Positions 16,532-25,814 are shown, numbered from the stretch's first letter. The stretch is DNA of 64,000 nucleotides from an uncultured Woeseiaceae bacterium (GCA_947259985.1 CAMYOJ010000051.1:1-64000), one strand, 5' to 3'. The notes: generated by a model not told the origin, from the letters alone. Program-made: numbers and translations.

Positions 16532-19120
16532 CTACTCGACCACTGCCTTAAACGAGACCTGCATGCTCGGGTCGCCCGAGCCGATACTGCCCGCCAGGTC
16601 CCCCTTGGGATTGACGCGTATGCTCGTAACTGCGGGATCCACGCCGTCCGCGTTCGCCGACGGCTCGTAGTCGAAAGTTACACCGCCATCGTCCGAAAAC
16701 GCGACATCATCATCAGGATCGTCCAGCGCGACGAAACTGTAACTCAGGCCGCTCGTGGTGGCACCGTCGACGAATTGCACGGGCCCCGGCGTAGTGCCGT
16801 CATAGTCGAGCACTCGCAGCGCCATGTTGGCCGGCACTGCGTCGGTCACGAAAACCGAATCCGTATCGGCCTGTCCCGAACCTGTATTCGTCGTCACGAT
16901 CAGGTAGCGCATGGTCGCGCCGGGAATCGCTTTCGGGTTCGTTGTGCCATTGACCGGATCCTGCAATGTCGTCACTGCCTTCACGACCGTAATGTCGGGC
17001 GATCCGATCGGCATGATATCTACCGTTGCCGTATCGTTGGCCGGGTTCGGGTCGACCTGGCTCAGGAAATCAATACTCGCCGTATTCGTGATCGTCGATC
17101 CGCCAGTTCCCGGATCCACGAGCGCCTGCAGTACCAGCGAAGCACCGGAACCAGCCGCCAGGCTGCCAACATACCAGTCGCCGGCTACGGGATCGTAAGT
17201 CCCCTGCCCGGGGCTGGCCGCAAAGAAGGTAACGCCGGCCGGCAACAAGTCCATCACCTGCACAACGGTTGCGGGCCCTGGCCCGGCGTTACTCACCGTC
17301 ACGGTATACGAAATTGCTGCGCCCTCTGAAGGGGCAGCATCGTCGACAGTCTTGCCGAGACCGAGGTCAGCCATTATGGTCGGCGAAAATGCGAAGCAGT
17401 CCACCGACTCGTAATCGCTGCCGTTGTTGATGGTACGACCATTGGAGCCGACACCCGTTGATTTGTCGATTTCGTAGAGAATATTCTGGGTGCCGCTCGT
17501 ACCCCAAAGCTGGCCGCTCGGATCGGTACCCAGGCCTTCTATGTCGGGCACCGTAATCAGGGCGACATCGGTCGTTGCGCCCGTCAACTTGTTTATGATG
17601 ATCAGACGATCGGTACTGCCGCCACTGTTGGTAGCGGCGTACAGCGTTCCCGTCGTCGGATCGATGGCGAGATCATCGATGATCGTATTGCCAAGCACCG
17701 GCTGGATAAGCACGTAATCGATACCTGCGCCGAAAGCGTTGGGCACGTGCGCGCCAGTGGTCATGTCGATCTGGAACAGGATGCCACCACCGCTGCGACG
17801 GTGCGCGCCATATAGCACCCCCGTCGTTGTATCGTAGGCGAGGCCGTCGACATCCGAAAAATTGACGTTGCCCTGTAACCCGCCACCCGTACCAAACGCC
17901 TGGGGCAACGCTTGGAACACACCTGTTACGGTACTCAGTATGCCCAGCCGGCCCGCATCCGCCGCGTACACGGTTCCGGTCGCAGAATTGAACGCAATGG
18001 CCTCGATCGTGTTGGTGCCGGTGCCGCTGCCAATATTGGTTTCGTTCGTCGCCGGATCGAAATCCGCAGTATCGATCCGCGTAAAAAGGTCGTTGCCGCC
18101 ATTGCCGCCACCACCATCGGCGACAAGGTAGCAGAGCTGGTTTACGTTGAGGTTCTGGACGACAGTATTTTCGGTGGCCGTGTTGTTGCCTGCGATGGGA
18201 TCGATTTCGTTGCCGTTGATTGTTGCGCTATTGGTGATCGTGCCTGTCGTTACGGGTGCGGTAACGGCAATGTTGATCGTCGCACTCGAGCCACTCACCA
18301 TGTCTCCGAGCAGACACGTTACGACCCCGGCGGCCTGCAAACAGCTGCCCTGTGTCGCCGACGCCGACTGAAACGTTACGCCGGCGGGCAAGGTATCGGT
18401 GACGGTAACGCCCGTTGCATCATCGGGACCATTGTTCGACGCGGTCAGGCTATAGGCGAGGCTCGACGCGACGTTAACCGGGTCCGGCGTATCCGTCTGT
18501 GAAAGCGCGAGGTCGGCACCGCTTAGAATCACCTGGTAGTCGATTTCGATGAACTCGACAAAGAAGAACTCCTGCTGGCCTCCGTAGAACTGGTTAACGC
18601 GAATTCGAACCTGCGTGCTCGCCGTCGCATACGAGGTAATGTCGTACGAGTCAGTACCCGACTCGCCGCCGTTGAGTCCCGTGAAATTCCGAAGCGTCGT
18701 CCAGCTGCCTCCGCCGTTTGCCGACACCTCGACGACGACCGAATCGCTTGCCTCGATGTTGTTTGAAGTGCGCCACTGGAAGCTGAGCGTCGCGCTTGTG
18801 GCACCCGCCAGGTTGGCCTGTCGTGTCACGCCGGGGTCTCCGCCCGTGTTCGGCCTGTCGTCGAGCCTGAGCTCTCCACCGTTGGTGATTCGCGCATTGC
18901 CGTTCGTCGGGCTCGGTGGGGTCGAGTCGCCATCGACCTCGATCCAGTCACCGACCCAATTGTCGCTGCCGTCGTTGTTGCTCCAGATTCGGGTTTCGAA
19001 ATTGTCGCGCACGGTGGCAGCGTCGGCGACCGTCAGCCACGTTCCAAGCACGCAAAGCAATACGGCGATCGACGTCGACCGGCGGCGTGCTTCATTGCGG
19101 TGTGGCTTGAGTGACTTCAT
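16532..19120 (-). CDS. Large secreted DUF11-repeat surface protein
   Basis: An 862-residue exported protein with a long signal peptide (to about 35, ending VADAA). The order is an N-terminal beta-sandwich-like domain (about 36-200, including SATLSFQWRTSNNIEASDSV), a first DUF11 repeat (about 203-320, SYSLTASNNGPDDATGVTV-type), a propeller-like central region (about 330-590) with repeated AxDxxTGTLYAAT-like units, a second DUF11 repeat (about 595-712), and a third related C-terminal module. DUF11 modules are beta-rich stalks of adhesins and other surface proteins. I see no sortase motif or recognisable sorting signal at the C terminus, which ends in VSFKAVVE. It is rich in Gly, Thr, Asp and Asn, as exported repeat proteins are. 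The role in attachment is inferred from the fold only. Confidence 0.87.
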   Translation of the reverse strand: MKSLKPHRNEARRRSTSIAVLLCVLGTWLTVADAATVRDNFETRIWSNNDGSDNWVGDWIEVDGDSTPPSPTNGNARITNGGELRLDDRPNTGGDPGVTRQANLAGATSATLSFQWRTSNNIEASDSVVVEVSANGGGSWTTLRNFTGLNGGESGTDSYDITSYATASTQVRIRVNQFYGGQQEFFFVEFIEIDYQVILSGADLALSQTDTPDPVNVASSLAYSLTASNNGPDDATGVTVTDTLPAGVTFQSASATQGSCLQAAGVVTCLLGDMVSGSSATINIAVTAPVTTGTITNSATINGNEIDPIAGNNTATENTVVQNLNVNQLCYLVADGGGGNGGNDLFTRIDTADFDPATNETNIGSGTGTNTIEAIAFNSATGTVYAADAGRLGILSTVTGVFQALPQAFGTGGGLQGNVNFSDVDGLAYDTTTGVLYGAHRRSGGGILFQIDMTTGAHVPNAFGAGIDYVLIQPVLGNTIIDDLAIDPTTGTLYAATNSGGSTDRLIIINKLTGATTDVALITVPDIEGLGTDPSGQLWGTSGTQNILYEIDKSTGVGSNGRTINNGSDYESVDCFAFSPTIMADLGLGKTVDDAAPSEGAAISYTVTVSNAGPGPATVVQVMDLLPAGVTFFAASPGQGTYDPVAGDWYVGSLAAGSGASLVLQALVDPGTGGSTITNTASIDFLSQVDPNPANDTATVDIMPIGSPDITVVKAVTTLQDPVNGTTNPKAIPGATMRYLIVTTNTGSGQADTDSVFVTDAVPANMALRVLDYDGTTPGPVQFVDGATTSGLSYSFVALDDPDDDVAFSDDGGVTFDYEPSANADGVDPAVTSIRVNPKGDLAGSIGSGDPSMQVSFKAVVE

Positions 19121-19304
19121 TGTCGCGGGGCAATGAACTCATTTACTCGTAGTGAATTCAAGGGCTTGCGTCAAAGTGGGCCATGCAGCGGAGAGTCGGA
19201 TGCCGAATTGGTGACCTGCATCACATTTTGCTGCTGCCTTGACTCCAGATTTACTGCGGCCTGCCGATAGGTAGAGGACATAGTGCCTTCATCAAACAGG
19301 GACG

Positions 19305-20966
19305 GTGGTGTCGGTTATTCAGGGAATACAAAACCTGGTGAGGCTAACGCAGGTCGGCCAAAGTAGTGCGCCAGGGCCAACAAAGTACGCCACGATCACC
19401 CCCGAGGCGCACAGCGACTACCTGCGCGCGCGAACCGAGCTCCTGACCCTGTATCGCGATATCGAAAGGCTCGCCGAGCTCTCCAACATCAATACGCGCT
19501 TCAAGCTGGATCTGCCCGACGCGCGTTCGACGTCGCCGTTGGGGCTCGACATGACGCAAACGGCGGCATTCCTCGACTCATCCGATCAGATCAACGCCTG
19601 GCCGATGTCATTCTCGCCATTCGGCCCTGCCTGGGACAACGGCTCGGACGCTTTGCTCACCATCGGCGGCCAATACGTCGGAACGAATGGAACGGCTACA
19701 CTGGACTTCGAGGTGCGGAAACCCGGTACGCGCCTCGCCAATGACATTCGCATCCGCGTAGACAGCTCCACTGGCGGACCAACGCAAAATTACACCATCG
19801 GCAAGGATGACCCTCTCGATACCGAGTACGACCTGGGCAACGGCCTTTTCTTCACGCTCGGCGCCGGCAGCGCTATCAATCGTGACACGACCTTGATTCA
19901 GGTGTTCGATAACGTTGGTGCTGCGGTAGATCCCGACCAGCCGCTCGGCGGCATTCGCAACCAGGACCCCAACTTCCAGTTCGGTATGCCTGACATCATC
20001 GATGGCAGTTTTGACATCAATGGCGAGACTATTACCGTTTCGACGAGCGACACGCTCAACGACGTCATACAACGCATCAATAACTCGACCGCCGGCGTTA
20101 CGGCAGTTTTCGACGCTTTGACCGAACGTGTCGAGCTCCTGCAGAACACGCTCGGCGCCGCACCGACGATCGACTTGCAGAACGACTCTTCCAATCTGCT
20201 GCAGGCTGCCAAGCTTGACAGCCTGAACGTGCTACCCGGCATTGATCCCGAGACCGTCCAGACTCTCGACGCCGTCGGCGCGTTCTCTGCCGTGCAATCC
20301 GGCGACATCGTCGTTAACGGGCAGCAAATCGCCGTCGACACGACGACTGACAGTTTGTCGAGCGTGCTCGACAAGATAAACAACTCCGCGGCGGGGGTGG
20401 TCGCCACATTCGACCCGGCGTCACAACAGGTAATAATCGAAGCCGACGATGCTACGTCAGTCCTGAACATCGACAGCAATGGAACCGGGCTGTTCGCCGC
20501 ACTCAATATCCAGGAAGGCCGGGTCGACCCGGAGGCCGTCTCGCGCGGCATATCCCGCCGTCGGTCCTATGAAATCGCCGATGCCGCAACGGCTGTGTTC
20601 GAGCGAATGAATCGCCTGTTTCGCGACTCGACGTTTGTCGGCAAAGGCAACAACGCCAAGCTTTTCCGGGCCCCGCTCGAAGCTGCCGTGCGCGCTGCGT
20701 TTGGCGGCGCAAGCGAGGGCGAAATCCTGGGTATCCGTTTCGACGATTCTTCCAGTGCCCGAGCGCGCGGTGACTACCTGGGTTCCGACCGCAGCGAGCT
20801 GACGTCGAACCTTCAGCGTCGCGGCAACCTGGTGCGCGATTTCCTCGCGGGCAAGGACGAACAAGGCGGTTTCGTACAGGGTCTGCTCACCGCCGCACAT
20901 AGCGCGCTACAGGGCGTCAACCGGGCGCTTGGCATTTCAGGTACGTTCGTCGACACCTACGCGTAA
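19305..20966 (+). CDS. Orphan protein with two flagellin-IN (FliD/FlgK-type) motifs
   Basis: A 553-residue protein starting at GTG. Two flagellin-IN motifs are clear, SFDINGETITVSTSDTLNDV followed by IQRINNSTAGVTAVFD, and DIVVNGQQIAVDTTTDSLSS followed by VLDKINNSAAGVVATFD. The IN motif occurs in hook-associated proteins and flagellins such as FliD and FlgK. The N-terminal 100 residues are helical, then beta-rich; the C-terminal 130 residues are helical again. The shape, helical ends around a beta-rich middle, mimics a flagellar axial protein, but no flagellar gene is nearby and there is no signal peptide. It could be a divergent filament cap or a filament-like surface protein. It is divergent from the DUF11 gene (184-bp gap). 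Confidence 0.78.
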   Translation: MVSVIQGIQNLVRLTQVGQSSAPGPTKYATITPEAHSDYLRARTELLTLYRDIERLAELSNINTRFKLDLPDARSTSPLGLDMTQTAAFLDSSDQINAWPMSFSPFGPAWDNGSDALLTIGGQYVGTNGTATLDFEVRKPGTRLANDIRIRVDSSTGGPTQNYTIGKDDPLDTEYDLGNGLFFTLGAGSAINRDTTLIQVFDNVGAAVDPDQPLGGIRNQDPNFQFGMPDIIDGSFDINGETITVSTSDTLNDVIQRINNSTAGVTAVFDALTERVELLQNTLGAAPTIDLQNDSSNLLQAAKLDSLNVLPGIDPETVQTLDAVGAFSAVQSGDIVVNGQQIAVDTTTDSLSSVLDKINNSAAGVVATFDPASQQVIIEADDATSVLNIDSNGTGLFAALNIQEGRVDPEAVSRGISRRRSYEIADAATAVFERMNRLFRDSTFVGKGNNAKLFRAPLEAAVRAAFGGASEGEILGIRFDDSSSARARGDYLGSDRSELTSNLQRRGNLVRDFLAGKDEQGGFVQGLLTAAHSALQGVNRALGISGTFVDTYA

Positions 20967-21008
20967 AGCGCTATCATAGCCGGGCTTCCGCGATGAGGAT
21001 TCGCCCGC

Positions 21009-22100
21009 ATGAGACACCCTTCCCGAGGACTGCTTTTATCGGCAATGCTGCTCTTTGCTGCCTGTTCCCAGGAACCCACTGCGACAGGAGAGGACGACAC
21101 CATGCTGACCGCCGAAAGTGCCGCACGATTCGTGAACCTCGCGCTCGACTGCATCCACCGCGAGTACCCGAACAAACTCGGGCAGGTCCTTAAGGACGAA
21201 AGCGGCCTGCTGCCGCCCAGCGTCCTGCATCCTGCCTTCTATGGCTGCTTCGACTGGCATTCATCGGTGCACGGGCACTGGATGCTGACCAAGCTGCTCA
21301 AAGAGTTTCCGGACCTTGCAAGACGGGACGATGTCGTCGCAGCGCTTGGCAGGTCGCTGACCCCGGAGAACGTCGCCGCCGAGGTGGCCTATTTCGAAAA
21401 TGCGTCGCCCAGTTGGGAGCGCACCTACGGCTGGGCGTGGCTGCTGCAGCTCGCCACCGAACTCAGGACCTGGGACGACGCGCTCGGCAGGGAATGGGGC
21501 AACAACCTGGAACCGCTGACGCAGATTGTTCGGGACCGTTACATCGAGTTCCTGCCGCGCCAGGAATACCCGGTGCGAACGGGTGTACACCCGAACACGG
21601 CTTTCGGCCTGTCGTTCGCTTTCGACCATGCCGACGCTGCAGACGACGCCGCGCTGCGAGACTCGGTTACCTCCGCGGCAAAGCGTTACTACGCCGCCGA
21701 CAGAGACTGCCCGATTTCCTGGGAACCAAGCGGCGAGGACTTTCTGTCACCCTGCTTCGAGGAGGCCGCACTAATGGTGCGTGTGATGCCTACGGATCAG
21801 TTCGAGCCCTGGCTGGACGCTTTTCTGCCATCACTGTTCAAACACGGGTCGATGAAACCTGCCAACGTCAGCGATCGGTCCGACCCCAAGATTGTGCATC
21901 TCGACGGCCTCAACCTGAGCCGGGCATGGAACCTCTACGTCATTGCATCCAGGCTGGATGAAGACGAGAGGGCCGCAGGCTTGCGTGAACTTGCGAATGA
22001 GCACCTGGACGCATCATTGCCACACATTACAAGCGAGCATTACGAAGGCTCGCACTGGCTGGGGTCGTTTGCGATTTACGCCCTGACGAGAGACCGCTGA
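21009..22100 (+). CDS. DUF2891 family lipoprotein
   Basis: A 363-residue protein with lipoprotein signal MRHPSRGLLLSAMLLFAAC (lipobox LFAAC), so it is probably anchored in a membrane facing the periplasm. The rest matches DUF2891: HPAFYGCFDWHSSVHGHWML, then AYFENASPSWERTYGWAWLL, SGEDFLSPCFEEAALM and the terminal SEHYEGSHWLGSFAIYAL. The many conserved His, Trp and Glu residues and the helical-toroid pattern resemble alpha/alpha-barrel hydrolases, but no activity is established. It follows the flagellin-IN gene on the same strand after 42 bp and may be cotranscribed with it. Confidence 0.9.
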   Translation: MRHPSRGLLLSAMLLFAACSQEPTATGEDDTMLTAESAARFVNLALDCIHREYPNKLGQVLKDESGLLPPSVLHPAFYGCFDWHSSVHGHWMLTKLLKEFPDLARRDDVVAALGRSLTPENVAAEVAYFENASPSWERTYGWAWLLQLATELRTWDDALGREWGNNLEPLTQIVRDRYIEFLPRQEYPVRTGVHPNTAFGLSFAFDHADAADDAALRDSVTSAAKRYYAADRDCPISWEPSGEDFLSPCFEEAALMVRVMPTDQFEPWLDAFLPSLFKHGSMKPANVSDRSDPKIVHLDGLNLSRAWNLYVIASRLDEDERAAGLRELANEHLDASLPHITSEHYEGSHWLGSFAIYALTRDR

Positions 22101-22104
22101 GCGT

Positions 22105-22341
22105 TCAGGCCTGCTCGGCAGACTCGGCCTCTGCACTCTGAGCGGCTTGCTCGCGATTGAACGAACGCTGCCAATAAGTGCGAACGCTCCAGCCGCAACA
22201 GGCCAGGCCAGCGCTTACACCGACGTAGAGGTAGGTGCGGTCCATTTCCAGCCCCAGGTAGGTACCAACGACCATCAGGAAAAGTCCGAGGAAAAGCCAG
22301 TAATGGGGCGCTTTCTCATACAAAGGTGTTGGTAACCACAT
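22105..22341 (-). CDS. Small two-helix membrane protein
   Basis: A 78-residue protein beginning MWLPTPLYEKAPHYW, with two membrane helices (about 14-30 and 36-52) and a charged, Ala/Glu-rich C-terminal tail (QSAEAESAEQA). Short homologues of this style are common conserved hypothetical proteins in marine gammaproteobacteria; no function is known. It converges on the DUF2891 gene (4 bp between stops) and lies 38 bp downstream of the DUF4124 gene, with which it may be cotranscribed. Confidence 0.7.
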   Translation of the reverse strand: MWLPTPLYEKAPHYWLFLGLFLMVVGTYLGLEMDRTYLYVGVSAGLACCGWSVRTYWQRSFNREQAAQSAEAESAEQA

Positions 22342-22379
22342 GGTCGTTCCTCGTTACAATTTCTGATTCGTGCGCAGCC

Positions 22380-22859
22380 TCAGCTGCACAACGCGTCTCT
22401 CTTCGCGCGGGTTTCGGCCAGCGTCTTGAGCTTGTCCTCTTTGCTCAGGTACTCCCGTTCCCCGGCGTCGTTGGTACGGTAAAGCTGTGGCGCGTTGAGG
22501 TAGGACTCGTAAATCTCGGTCGCGCGCTTGCAATAATAGGCTTCGGCCTGTTCACGCTCATGGCGCTCCTCGAGCGACTCGCCCGGGTATGCCGGACCCG
22601 AACCAGCCCCGTCACCCGAGTCGGCCAGTTCTTCCAGCGATCCTGTCGAATGCCATACCAGCTCAACCGAGATGGCATCTTCGTGATCCGGCATATCGCT
22701 ATAGTGCTGTTCGCCCGCCTCGTCGACCCAGGTGTAGATCGGCGTTTCCGTGTCGACGAAGTGCGTCTTGCCCTCGTTATCGACCCATTTCCAGATATCG
22801 GCAGTAGCCGTATTGCCGAACACGAATCCACAGAGGACGATGATCAAATACTTTTTCAT
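22380..22859 (-). CDS. DUF4124 domain protein (first of two)
   Basis: A 159-residue exported protein with signal peptide (about 1-20) followed directly by the DUF4124 core: IWKWVDNEGKTHFVDTETP, then a second, repeat-like TWVDEAGEQHYSDMPD. The aromatic/charged W-V-D-x-x-G-x-x-H/V pattern is diagnostic. The C-terminal half is a charged helical tail ending YLSKEDKLKTLAETRAKRDA plus a Cys. It resembles the DUF4124 protein encoded at 51589-52056, which has the same signal-core-helix plan. DUF4124 proteins are periplasmic and uncharacterised. A CRP-like palindrome lies about 50 bp upstream of the start. Confidence 0.87.
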   Translation of the reverse strand: MKKYLIIVLCGFVFGNTATADIWKWVDNEGKTHFVDTETPIYTWVDEAGEQHYSDMPDHEDAISVELVWHSTGSLEELADSGDGAGSGPAYPGESLEERHEREQAEAYYCKRATEIYESYLNAPQLYRTNDAGEREYLSKEDKLKTLAETRAKRDALCS

Positions 22860-22907
22860 GATTGCTCCCGTGCGACCTCAAGTATGGGCATGGATCACTT
22901 CGATGCC

Positions 22908-22923
22908 TTTGACAGCTGTCACA
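22908..22923. promoter_or_regulatory. CRP/Vfr-like palindrome upstream of DUF4124 gene
   Basis: The 16 bases TTTGACAGCTGTCACA contain a perfect 12-bp palindrome, TGACAGCTGTCA, and match the TGTGA-N6-TCACA consensus with one mismatch. It sits 49-64 bp upstream of the minus-strand DUF4124 start at 22859, and 210 bp upstream of fimT on the other strand. CRP-type regulators control minor-pilin genes in related bacteria, so either gene could be the target. Confidence 0.5.
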
Positions 22924-22970
22924 AAACGAGGCCTTTTCTGTGCCTTGTGGCCTAAATGCGGACATAACAG

Positions 22971-23009
22971 CGGGCACAGTTCACAAAACCGGCTGTGAGA
23001 TGTGCCCGT
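22971..23009. repeat. Inverted repeat ahead of the pilin cluster
   Basis: CGGGCAC (22971-22977) and GTGCCCG (23003-23009) form perfect 7-bp arms around a 25-nt spacer that itself contains TTCACA and TGTGAG in inverted orientation. It lies in the 273-bp gap between the DUF4124 gene and fimT. It could be a hairpin in the pil leader or a protein-binding site; no T-tract follows, so it is not a classic terminator. Confidence 0.4.
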
Positions 23010-23132
23010 CGCGTCGCAAACTGGACATGAGTCTCATCGCCAATCTCCTGTAACGACTAGTATTTCAAAACGCTCACGAAATGACGTCGCGAGCCGGATT
23101 TTCAAAGACAGTTCCGGGCAGGGAAGGATCGA

Positions 23133-23675
23133 ATGCGACGTCACAGTGGTTTCACGCTCATCGAGCTCATGATTGCGATAGCCCTCACGGGCTTGTTGCT
23201 GTCCATGGCCGCGCCCGCGATGGACCTCTTCGTCTCCAACGCCCGCCAGACCAGCGCGATCAACGACTTCGTCTCGTCCATACACATCGCGCGCAGCACG
23301 GCGATTACGACGAATACGCGTGTCACCTTGTGCCCAAGCGCTAACGGCGTCACGTGTGAAAACATCGACTGGGATCGTGGCTGGATCGTTTTCGCCGACC
23401 TCGACAGCGACCAGATCGTTGACCTCAACGAGACGATTACGAGCAAGACCGCAGGTATCAACAACCTGTCCATCGAATCTGCCGAGTTCGGTGGTTTCCT
23501 TCTGTACCGGCCGAATGGTCGCGTCATGAATGCAGCTATCAACGGCAGCGCCGGTGAATTTACGGTATGCGACCAGCGCGGCGCCGACCACGCCAAAGTC
23601 ATGATCGTCGAACTGTCCGGTCGCCCCCGTCTTTCGAAGACGCTCGCGGACGGCAGCGCTCCGAGCTGTACCTGA
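23133..23675 (+). CDS. fimT: Minor pseudopilin FimT/FimU (GspH family)
   Basis: A 180-residue prepilin. Leader MRRHSG is cut before Phe in FTLIELMIAIALTGLLLSMA, with Glu5 of the mature protein present, as required for N-methylation and assembly. The rest is a GspH/FimT-type C-terminal domain with paired cysteines (TLCPSANGVTCENIDWDRGW). Such proteins prime type IV pilus assembly and may bind DNA in competence. It is the first gene of fimT-pilV-pilW-pilX-pilY1-pilE, all on the plus strand with gaps of 0-20 bp or overlaps. Confidence 0.92.
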   Translation: MRRHSGFTLIELMIAIALTGLLLSMAAPAMDLFVSNARQTSAINDFVSSIHIARSTAITTNTRVTLCPSANGVTCENIDWDRGWIVFADLDSDQIVDLNETITSKTAGINNLSIESAEFGGFLLYRPNGRVMNAAINGSAGEFTVCDQRGADHAKVMIVELSGRPRLSKTLADGSAPSCT

Positions 23676-23684
23676 GGCGAGGCG

Positions 23685-24278
23685 ATGGTTACCGATATGC
23701 GAGTTTCAAGTTATCAAATGCGGGGGTTTTCACTGATCGAGCTGCTCGTCACGCTCGTCATTTTCAGCGTCGGCCTGCTATCGATCGCCGGGCTGCAAAC
23801 CGTGTCCAAGCAGGCCAACTACGAGTCCCTGCAACGTACCACGGCGTCCCAGGTCGCATACGGCCTGCTCGAGGACATGCGTTTGAATGGCGATGCGATC
23901 AATATCTATGCGGCCGCCGGCGAACTGGGTGACGGCAGCATCGGTTCCGAGCCGGCGCCGAATTGCACGATGGCCAACCCGTGCAATGCGGCACAGAAGG
24001 CCGCGCATGACCTGTGGGTCTGGGAGCAGGCGATCGACGGAAACCTCGAGACCAATGCCGGTGCCGGCACAGGAGGGCTGGTGCAGCCCACATTGTGTAT
24101 TAACGGCCCTGTCGGTGGTGGTGCCGGAATCTACCAGGTAACGATTGCCTGGCGAGGGACGGCGTCACTGAACAGCGCCAGCGCCAACGCCTGCGGGTCT
24201 GCCGGCGGCAAGTACGGCACCGGAAACGAGTTCCGCCGAATCATCCAGGTTCCCACGTTCATCGATCCCAATATTTGA
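23685..24278 (+). CDS. pilV: Minor pilin PilV
   Basis: A 197-residue prepilin-like protein. Cleavage is expected before Phe of GFSLIELLVTLVIFSVGLLS, a strong type III prepilin motif. The following LQTVSKQANYESLQRTTASQ and paired Cys (PNCTMANPC) are typical of PilV. The exact start is uncertain (ATG at 23685 or 23697), as the leader is longer than usual (about 14 residues). Its stop overlaps the region of the next start. PilV, PilW, PilX and FimT form the tip or initiation complex with PilY1. Confidence 0.9.
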   Translation: MVTDMRVSSYQMRGFSLIELLVTLVIFSVGLLSIAGLQTVSKQANYESLQRTTASQVAYGLLEDMRLNGDAINIYAAAGELGDGSIGSEPAPNCTMANPCNAAQKAAHDLWVWEQAIDGNLETNAGAGTGGLVQPTLCINGPVGGGAGIYQVTIAWRGTASLNSASANACGSAGGKYGTGNEFRRIIQVPTFIDPNI

Positions 24279-24283
24279 GTGTC

Positions 24284-25279
24284 ATGAAAGTCAAAAGCCA
24301 CAAGCCACAAACGGGTTTCACTGTCGTCGAGCTGATGATCGCGGTGACGCTGTCGATGCTATTGGGTCTTGCCATCGTCACGGTGTTCGTCAACAACAGC
24401 TACAGCTTTGACCAGGACGAAAACCTTGCGCGCATGCAGGACGATGCTCGCCATGCACTACGCGAGATCGCCTTCGACCTGCGTATGGCCGGACATTATG
24501 CCGACCTGCATCTCCCGGACGCAGTGGCGTTTGACGGTGCTCTCGCCATCGGCACGGATTGTGGGCCGGCCGGCGAGGTCAACTGGATGTATCGCACCAT
24601 AGAAGCGGGTACGGGTAACTCGCTTTCGATTACTGCCATTGACAATGCCACCAACTCAGCCGCCACGGCAGCGCACTCGTGTTTTCTTGGCGGGGAGCTA
24701 CTGGATGGCACCGATGTCGTATCCATAAAGCGCGTCGCCGGCGCCGAGGCAACCGTCTTGTCCGCCAACGACGTCTATCTACGGACAAACGGTACCGTAG
24801 GCTATCTCTTCAATGGCCTGACTCCTCCATCGCCGCCGTTCGTCGTCAACGCACCGAGTGCGGACTGGACATACCGGCCGAGCATTTACTACGTGCGCCA
24901 GTTCGCGAATGCGCCGGGCGACGGAATCCCGACGCTCTGCCGCAAGTCATTGCGCGGCGCCGGCCCTGCGATGACGACCGAGTGCATTGCGACAGGCATC
25001 GAAAACCTGCAGATCGAATACGGCATCGACACGACTGCCGATGGTCATCCCAACGCCTACATGACGAATCCGTCTCTCAACGATATTCAAAACGTCGTCG
25101 CCGCACGTATTTTCTTGCTGGCGCGCACGACGGAGATCGATACGCGCTACGTCAACAACAAGACCTACTCGTTGAGTAACTCGCCAGATTTCGTGCCGGG
25201 TGATTCATTTCACCGCCGCGTGTTCTCCACGAGTGTATCCATCCAGAACATCCGAAGTCTTAACATGATGAGTTTGTGA
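24284..25279 (+). CDS. pilW: Minor pilin PilW
   Basis: A 331-residue prepilin with leader MKVKSHKPQTG and mature start FTVVELMIAVTLSMLLGLAI (Glu5 present). The long C-terminal domain with scattered cysteines (ECIATGIENLQIEYGID) matches PilW. The ATG at 24284 is preferred over the in-frame TTG at 24275 that overlaps pilV. It lies 6 bp downstream of the pilV stop and 2 bp upstream of the pilX start region. It functions in type IV pilus initiation and PilY1 presentation. Confidence 0.9.
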   Translation: MKVKSHKPQTGFTVVELMIAVTLSMLLGLAIVTVFVNNSYSFDQDENLARMQDDARHALREIAFDLRMAGHYADLHLPDAVAFDGALAIGTDCGPAGEVNWMYRTIEAGTGNSLSITAIDNATNSAATAAHSCFLGGELLDGTDVVSIKRVAGAEATVLSANDVYLRTNGTVGYLFNGLTPPSPPFVVNAPSADWTYRPSIYYVRQFANAPGDGIPTLCRKSLRGAGPAMTTECIATGIENLQIEYGIDTTADGHPNAYMTNPSLNDIQNVVAARIFLLARTTEIDTRYVNNKTYSLSNSPDFVPGDSFHRRVFSTSVSIQNIRSLNMMSL

Positions 25280-25280
25280 A

Positions 25281-25793
25281 ATGATAAAGCCGATTAAAAA
25301 CCGCCCACATGAGCAGCAAGGCGCCATCCTGATAGTAGCGCTCATGTTCCTCATCGCTATTACGCTTTACACCTTGTCGTCGATGCGCTCGAGCAACATA
25401 GGCCTGTTTCTCGCGCAAAACGAGGAGTCGCGCGTCGCCGCTGAACAGGCCGCACAGGCGCTCGCCGATTCAATCGTAGCCAGCCCGGCATCGACGCCCG
25501 TGGTTGGCCAAAGCGGATTCCTGGCCTGTACCGCCGGCATCAGTGGCTGCAACCGCAACGACCTGCCCATTACGAACGCAGTTCTTGCGAGCGAAATCGC
25601 AGCGAATCACCTGTACGCGCAGGTCGAACGAACCGGCGCCGAATTCAGTCCGCCTCCACGAGCCGTGGAAACGAGCATCGACAAGTTCACTAGTGCCTCG
25701 TTTCGCGTCACGACGACTTACGACCGCATGGGCGAAGGCCTGGGTCGCGAGCAGGTAACGGAAGGCGTGCTCGTGCTCGTCCCCAAGCAGTAA
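25281..25793 (+). CDS. pilX: Minor pilin PilX
   Basis: A 170-residue protein with the PilX-type N terminus: a basic leader ending EQQG, then AILIVALMFLIAITLYTLSS. As in most PilX proteins, the Glu5 seen in other pilins is missing and the residue after cleavage is Ala. One Cys pair (FLACTAGISGCNRND) is present in the middle. It starts 1 bp after the pilW stop and is followed after 21 bp by pilY1. Confidence 0.9.
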   Translation: MIKPIKNRPHEQQGAILIVALMFLIAITLYTLSSMRSSNIGLFLAQNEESRVAAEQAAQALADSIVASPASTPVVGQSGFLACTAGISGCNRNDLPITNAVLASEIAANHLYAQVERTGAEFSPPPRAVETSIDKFTSASFRVTTTYDRMGEGLGREQVTEGVLVLVPKQ

Positions 25794-25814
25794 CAGGTCT
25801 ATTGAGATATCGAC

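Noticed and set aside
16513-16532. CGCGACGTCGCG palindrome between the receiver and DUF11 stops as a terminator
   Set aside because: It has no loop and no T-tract on either strand, so it is not a credible intrinsic terminator.
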